Source: DASZHJ01 sp035581425
Lineage (GTDB): Bacteria; Pseudomonadota; Alphaproteobacteria; ATCC43930; CGMCC-115725
Assembly (NCBI GenBank): GCA_035581425.1
Contig: DATJVP010000145.1
Location: forward strand, 1 to 5,323
DNA: 5,323 nt
Direction: 5' to 3'
Part shown: positions 1 to 5,323 of the stretch, one piece after another
Numbering within the stretch: position 1 is the first letter of the stretch
Layout: each line of letters begins with the position of its first letter
The notes under the pieces: model-generated
Database searches by the model: none
Seen by the model: the letters and a program-made list of their open reading frames with translations, nothing else
What the model was told of the DNA's origin: nothing
Position numbers and translations under genes: made by a program

Positions 1-1
1 G

Positions 2-1045
2 TTACTTCCGCCTCTGTCCCACGCTTCGCGCAAGCCTTAGCAGCACGTCGCTGCAGATGGTCCGATCGGGGAAGCCCGTGCGCTTGCACTGGCGCTCGGC
101 CTCCAGCAGAAGGGCGAGCGCGCTGGCACAGCGGCGCTCCGACCAGTGCTGCTGCTGCGCGAGGAGGCGCGGCTGGGCTTTGAAATAGACGGGCGGGCGG
201 AGGCTCTTCATCGCGTCCGGAGGACTCATGCCGCCGGCGATCCGGGCGCCCATGAGATGGAGGCGCTCGAAATGCCGCATCGCCACGTGGATGATCCTGA
301 CGGCGGTCTCGCCCTCCTCGAAGGCGCGCGCGAGCGTGCGCTCGAGCCGCGAGGAATCGCCGTCAGCCGCGGCGAAGATCGCGTCCTCGACGGTGAGCGC
401 GGCGCTGTCGCCGACGACGGCGATTGCCTCCTCGAGTCCGACCTCGCAGCCCTCGCCCGCGTAGAGCGCGAGCTTCTCGAGCTCGGCGCGGCTCAAGCCG
501 CGGTCGCTGCCGAGATGGCGGATCAGGTAGTCCTGTGCCTCCGTGCTCGCGCGCACCCTGCGCTCGCCGAGAACGCTGCGCACGAGCTCACGCACCGCGT
601 CGGGCTCGTCGGCATAGCACGGAACCGCCGCGGCATTCTCCGCGCCCTCGAAGGCCTTGCGGAGCGACGAGCGCCCCGCGAGATCGCCGGCCTCGACGAC
701 GCAGAGGCTGTCACCGGGCGGCGGCGCCTCGAGGAAACCGTCGAAGAGCGAGCCCACGGCATCGCCCGCCTCGCGCACGCGCAGCACGCGCCGGCCGCCG
801 GTGAAGCTCAGCGCCGCCATCTCGTCGTGGAGCCGCGCGGGATCGCTTGCCAGCGCGGCGCCCGTGAGGTTCGCAACGCGGAAGGGGTCGTCGAGGTCCT
901 GCGCAACGGCCTTCGCGAGCGCCTCGCCTCGCTCGCGCACGAGCCCGGCATCGGGGCCATAAACGAGGATCGCGCGGATCTTCGGATCGGGCTTCGCGAC
1001 GAAGCCCGTAACGAAGCCCTCTATGCGCTTTCCCGTGAGTTTCAT
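2..1045 (-). CDS. holA: DNA polymerase III subunit delta (HolA)
   Basis: This encodes the delta subunit of the clamp-loader complex, which opens the beta sliding clamp and loads it on primed DNA during replication. The 347-residue product has the usual family length. It opens with the delta-type N-terminal segment LVYGPDAGLVRERG (residues 27-40), a degenerate P-loop region that does not act as an ATPase in this family. DPFRVANL (53-60) and FTGGRRVLRVR (81-91) follow, then the lid-region signature GSDRGLSRAELEKLALYAG (179-197). The C-terminal collar domain contains RPPVYFK (283-289) and the AERQCKRTGFPD block (316-327). The ATG is the only reasonable start: an in-frame TAG lies 13 codons upstream (1082-1084), inside the neighbouring repeat, with no GTG or TTG between. 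No clear Shine-Dalgarno sequence precedes it. The gene follows leuS on the same strand, as in E. coli, but without lptE between them. Identification is confident from motifs, length and context. Confidence 0.95.
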   Translation of the reverse strand: MKLTGKRIEGFVTGFVAKPDPKIRAILVYGPDAGLVRERGEALAKAVAQDLDDPFRVANLTGAALASDPARLHDEMAALSFTGGRRVLRVREAGDAVGSLFDGFLEAPPPGDSLCVVEAGDLAGRSSLRKAFEGAENAAAVPCYADEPDAVRELVRSVLGERRVRASTEAQDYLIRHLGSDRGLSRAELEKLALYAGEGCEVGLEEAIAVVGDSAALTVEDAIFAAADGDSSRLERTLARAFEEGETAVRIIHVAMRHFERLHLMGARIAGGMSPPDAMKSLRPPVYFKAQPRLLAQQQHWSERRCASALALLLEAERQCKRTGFPDRTICSDVLLRLARSVGQRRK

Positions 1046-1070
1046 CTGGGCTGGACCAACCGCCGTGCGT

Positions 1071-1170
1071 CCTTCGACGCGCTACGCTTGCTCAGGATGA
1101 GGGAGACCGGAGGATGGCATGCACGGCACCCCTCATCCTGAGCAAGCGACCGGAGGGAGCGCGTCGAAGG
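1071..1170. repeat. Two-unit inverted repeat (large imperfect palindrome) between leuS and holA
   Basis: Two inverted copies of one unit face each other. The inner arms pair perfectly over 19 bp: 1085-1103 (cgcttgctcaggatgaggg) with 1130-1148. The outer arms pair perfectly over 13 bp: 1071-1083 (ccttcgacgcgct) with 1158-1170. Between them the left copy has one base (1084) and the right copy has nine (1149-1157, accggaggg), so the copies differ by one internal indel. The apex is 26 nt (1104-1129) and contains the palindrome gcatgc (1117-1122). A 9-bp direct repeat, gaccggagg, occurs at 1105-1113 and 1148-1156. The core 'ctcatcctgag...gtcgaagg' resembles intergenic palindromic repeats that are abundant in alphaproteobacterial genomes; that resemblance is from memory. 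As RNA it would form a very stable hairpin between leuS and holA. No U-tract follows on the minus strand, so it is not a standard intrinsic terminator. Confidence 0.85.
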
Positions 1171-1190
1171 GCGCGCGGGCGCAGTTGCAG

Positions 1191-3752
<2,562 letters not shown>

Positions 3753-3767
3753 CCGCGGTGCCGGCGC

Positions 3768-4385
3768 CTATTGCTTGGCTTCGGCAGCGCTCAGCCGGAT
3801 CTGCCGCGCGCGTGTGAGGATCGCGTTCTCGAGATCGGTCGCGGTGTTGGCATCGACCGACGCCTCGACCCACTGGCCCTTCGGGTCTTTCGTCTGGTGG
3901 AAGACGCTCGCGCGCACGCCGTCGGCGCGGAGGTCGCGCCCGAGGATGAAAACGTTCACCTTGAAGCGCTCGTCGGGTGTCTTGGGAGGGCTGTACCAGT
4001 CCGTGATGATGACGCCGCCGAAGGGATCGGCGGATGCCAGCGGCATAAAGCTCACGGTATCGAGCGAGGCGCGCCAAAGGAAGCTGTTGACGCCGACACC
4101 GCCGCCCCCGCCACCGCCCTCCTTGCCCGACCCCCCGGAATTGAAGAGCGCGGACATCAGCGTATAGCTCGATTCGTCCTGGTCGCTCTGGGTCCGGGTA
4201 TTGAAGTTCTTGGGATCGGCGTATTTGGGATCGGTGCCGTAGGGGTTGTCGCTCGTGGTGGTGGTTTTGGTATCGCCGCTCGATCCGCCGCCGAACAAGC
4301 CGCAGCCGGAAACCGAGAGCGACATCAGAAGCACCATTCCCGCACCCCGCAGCGCACCACTCCGCACTGCTTTACTCAAGGACAT
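3768..4385 (-). CDS. DUF3576 family lipoprotein, function unknown
   Basis: This 205-residue product is a predicted lipoprotein. It has a basic N-terminus, a hydrophobic stretch (about 12-25) and a lipobox V-S-G-C with the acylated cysteine at C28. A low-complexity linker rich in Gly, Ser, Thr and Asp follows (about 31-90), including a short repeat TDPKY/ADPKN (51-60) and a run of seven glycines (90-96). The conserved DUF3576 core runs from about 98 to 165: VNSFLWRASLDTVSFMPLAS, then DPFGGVIITDWYSPP (120-134) and ERFKVNVFILGRDLRADGVR. The family is, to my knowledge, essentially alphaproteobacterial with no assigned function. The residue after the lipid Cys is Gly, not the Asp that retains lipoproteins in the inner membrane of E. 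coli, so outer-membrane sorting is possible. The gene has an AAGGAG ribosome binding site 7 nt from the ATG and a TATAAT upstream. It probably forms an operon with leuS, 15 bp downstream. A role in envelope assembly is speculative. Confidence 0.88.
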   Translation of the reverse strand: MSLSKAVRSGALRGAGMVLLMSLSVSGCGLFGGGSSGDTKTTTTSDNPYGTDPKYADPKNFNTRTQSDQDESSYTLMSALFNSGGSGKEGGGGGGGVGVNSFLWRASLDTVSFMPLASADPFGGVIITDWYSPPKTPDERFKVNVFILGRDLRADGVRASVFHQTKDPKGQWVEASVDANTATDLENAILTRARQIRLSAAEAKQ

Positions 4386-4392
4386 CCAGCAA

Positions 4393-4398
4393 CTCCTT
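4393..4398 (-). promoter_or_regulatory. Strong Shine-Dalgarno of the DUF3576 lipoprotein gene
   Basis: The minus strand reads AAGGAG, 7 nt before the ATG at 4385. This is near-ideal sequence and spacing and fixes the start codon. It is the only strong ribosome binding site in the window: leuS, holA and yggS have weak ones or none. Confidence 0.85.
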
Positions 4399-4414
4399 GC
4401 GATCCCCCCAGCAA

Positions 4415-4420
4415 ATTATA
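4415..4420 (-). promoter_or_regulatory. Putative -10 element (TATAAT) for the DUF3576-leuS operon
   Basis: The minus strand carries a perfect TATAAT in otherwise GC-rich DNA, about 30 nt before the lipoprotein start codon and upstream of its ribosome binding site. This would give a leader of roughly 20-25 nt. No good -35 hexamer is found 15-18 bp further upstream (around 4436-4444, minus strand about ggatgc), and there is no extended -10 TG. The promoter is therefore inferred from the -10 and its position only. Confidence 0.55.
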
Positions 4421-4534
4421 GGACCTCCGGGCGCGGCGCATCCTACACCCACCGGGCCCGAAATTCCCCTAAATCTTACCCCTTGGACGGTGGCGCCCTT
4501 GACGGTCCGGGGATGAGCCGCCAAGGTCCCGAGC

Positions 4535-5242
4535 ATGTCGGGAGACCTTCTCGTGGCGGCGGAGGGCATCGCCGATCGCCTGAGCGCGGTCAAGGCGAAA
4601 ATCGCCGCGGCGGCTGCGGCGGTGGGGCGCAATCCCCGAGAGGTCGCGCTCGTCGCCGTCGCCAAGACCCATGGTGCTCCCGCGGTCGAGGCGGCGCTCG
4701 CCGCGGGCCAGCGCGTCTTCGGCGAGAACCGGGTGCAAGAGGCGCAGGGGAAATACCCCGCGCTCAAGGCGCGCTTTCCCGATCTGGTGCTGCACCTGAT
4801 CGGGCCCTTGCAGACGAACAAGGTGAAGGAAGCGGTGGCGCTCTTCGACGCGATAGAGAGTGTCGATCGCCCGAAGCTCGCGGAGGCGCTTGCGAAGGAG
4901 ATGGCGCGCGCGGGCCGGCGCCCCGCCTGCTTCATCCAGGTGAACACCGGCGAGGAGCCGCAGAAGGCCGGCATTCCTCCGCGGGAGGCCGACGCCTTCA
5001 TCACGCAATGCCGAGACGAGCTCGGCCTTCCCGTGATCGGCCTCATGTGCATCCCGCCCCTCGAGGAGGAGCCCTCGCCGCATTTCGCTCTCCTGCGCGA
5101 GATCGCCCGCCGCAACGGACTCTCCGGCCTCAGCATGGGGATGAGCGCGGACTACGAGCTCGCGGTCCGTCTAGGCGCGACCCATGTGCGAATTGGGACG
5201 GCAATCTTCGGCGAGCGGGAAAAGCCGAAAGAGAACGCTTAG
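4535..5242 (+). CDS. yggS: YggS/PLPBP family pyridoxal phosphate homeostasis protein
   Basis: This is a single-domain PLP-binding protein with the alanine-racemase-like TIM-barrel fold. The family (E. coli YggS, human PLPBP) has no firmly established enzymatic activity and helps keep vitamin B6 and amino-acid pools balanced in the cytoplasm. The 235 residues match the family length. The PLP Schiff-base lysine is K44 in LVAVAKTHG. Other family blocks are GENRVQE (63-69), LHLIGPLQTNK (86-96), QVNTGEEPQKAGI (135-147), GLMCIPP (169-175), and the phosphate-binding end LSMGMSADYELAV (199-211) with THVRIGTAIFGER (216-228). All expected ligand positions look intact. The ATG is fixed by an in-frame TGA at 4514-4516 with no alternative start codon in between. 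A weak AAGG (4523-4526) sits 8 nt upstream. The gene is divergent from the DUF3576 gene and converges with a partial gene 12 bp downstream. Identification is very secure. Confidence 0.96.
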   Translation: MSGDLLVAAEGIADRLSAVKAKIAAAAAAVGRNPREVALVAVAKTHGAPAVEAALAAGQRVFGENRVQEAQGKYPALKARFPDLVLHLIGPLQTNKVKEAVALFDAIESVDRPKLAEALAKEMARAGRRPACFIQVNTGEEPQKAGIPPREADAFITQCRDELGLPVIGLMCIPPLEEEPSPHFALLREIARRNGLSGLSMGMSADYELAVRLGATHVRIGTAIFGEREKPKENA

Positions 5243-5254
5243 TCTTTCTTCTTT

Positions 5255-5323
5255 CTACTCCCGAACCGCCACGCAGGACCGATCCGTCGCCTCCGCCAGC
5301 AGCGCGATCAGGTCCTCCAACGC
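5255..5323 (-). CDS. C-terminal end of an unidentified protein (partial, runs off the window)
   Basis: The minus strand is open from the window edge to a TAG at 5255-5257. It encodes 22 residues that begin ALEDLIALLAEATD and end SCVAVRE. The first part is a plausible amphipathic helix with coding-like high-GC third positions. The reading frame ends 12 bp from the yggS stop, a typical convergent arrangement, which supports a real gene end. The fragment is too short to assign a family, and a chance open frame cannot be excluded in GC-rich DNA. Confidence 0.5.
   Translation of the reverse strand, partial: ALEDLIALLAEATDRSCVAVRE

Noticed and set aside
146..1141. A 331-codon open frame on the plus strand antisense to holA.
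   Set aside because: It is a shadow of holA codon bias that runs on through the repeat. The translation is low-complexity Arg/Ala/Glu-rich with no family features.
4499..4527. A sigma70-type promoter for yggS starting with TTGACG at 4499.
   Set aside because: The sequence 17 bp downstream (caaggt) is not a plausible -10, and it would place transcription initiation almost on the start codon.
4372..5136. A 254-codon open frame on the minus strand opposite yggS.
   Set aside because: yggS carries all family motifs on the other strand. This frame has no recognisable domain and overlaps the lipoprotein start.
5207..5254. A possible terminator for yggS: 6-bp stem ttcggc/gccgaa (5207-5212, 5224-5229) followed by a T/C-rich stretch after the stop codon.
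   Set aside because: The stem is short with an 11-nt loop, lies within the coding sequence, and is separated from the pyrimidine tract by 13 nt. It is not a convincing intrinsic terminator.

Overview
The window is high-GC bacterial chromosome with a strong antisense-frame bias. Gene order and protein signatures suggest an alphaproteobacterium, probably Rhodospirillales-like: an alpha-type HolA, a LeuRS with a cysteine-bearing zinc-binding insert, and a DUF3576 lipoprotein directly upstream of leuS. This assignment is inference from protein character and synteny, with no database search behind it.

Layout: (i) 2-1045, minus strand, holA, the DNA polymerase III delta subunit. (ii) 1046-1190, a 145-bp gap filled mostly by a large imperfect palindrome (1071-1170) made of two inverted copies of a repeat unit. 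(iii) 1191-3752, minus strand, leuS, complete leucyl-tRNA synthetase. (iv) 3768-4385, minus strand, a DUF3576 lipoprotein gene 15 bp upstream of leuS. (v) 4386-4534, a 149-bp divergent intergenic region with a perfect TATAAT and a strong ribosome binding site facing the lipoprotein gene. (vi) 4535-5242, plus strand, yggS, a PLP-homeostasis protein. (vii) 5255-5323, minus strand, the C-terminal end of an unidentified gene that runs off the window and converges on yggS.

The DUF3576 gene and leuS are probably co-transcribed from the promoter near 4418. holA lies further downstream on the same strand but is separated from leuS by the palindrome. In E. coli, and as I recall in many alphaproteobacteria, lptE (the LPS-assembly outer-membrane lipoprotein) sits between leuS and holA. 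Here it is absent and the repeat palindrome occupies the spot. This broken synteny is the most notable thing in the window. Everything else looks like ordinary housekeeping DNA, and I see no evidence of a new multi-gene system, CRISPR array, insertion sequence, tRNA or rRNA.
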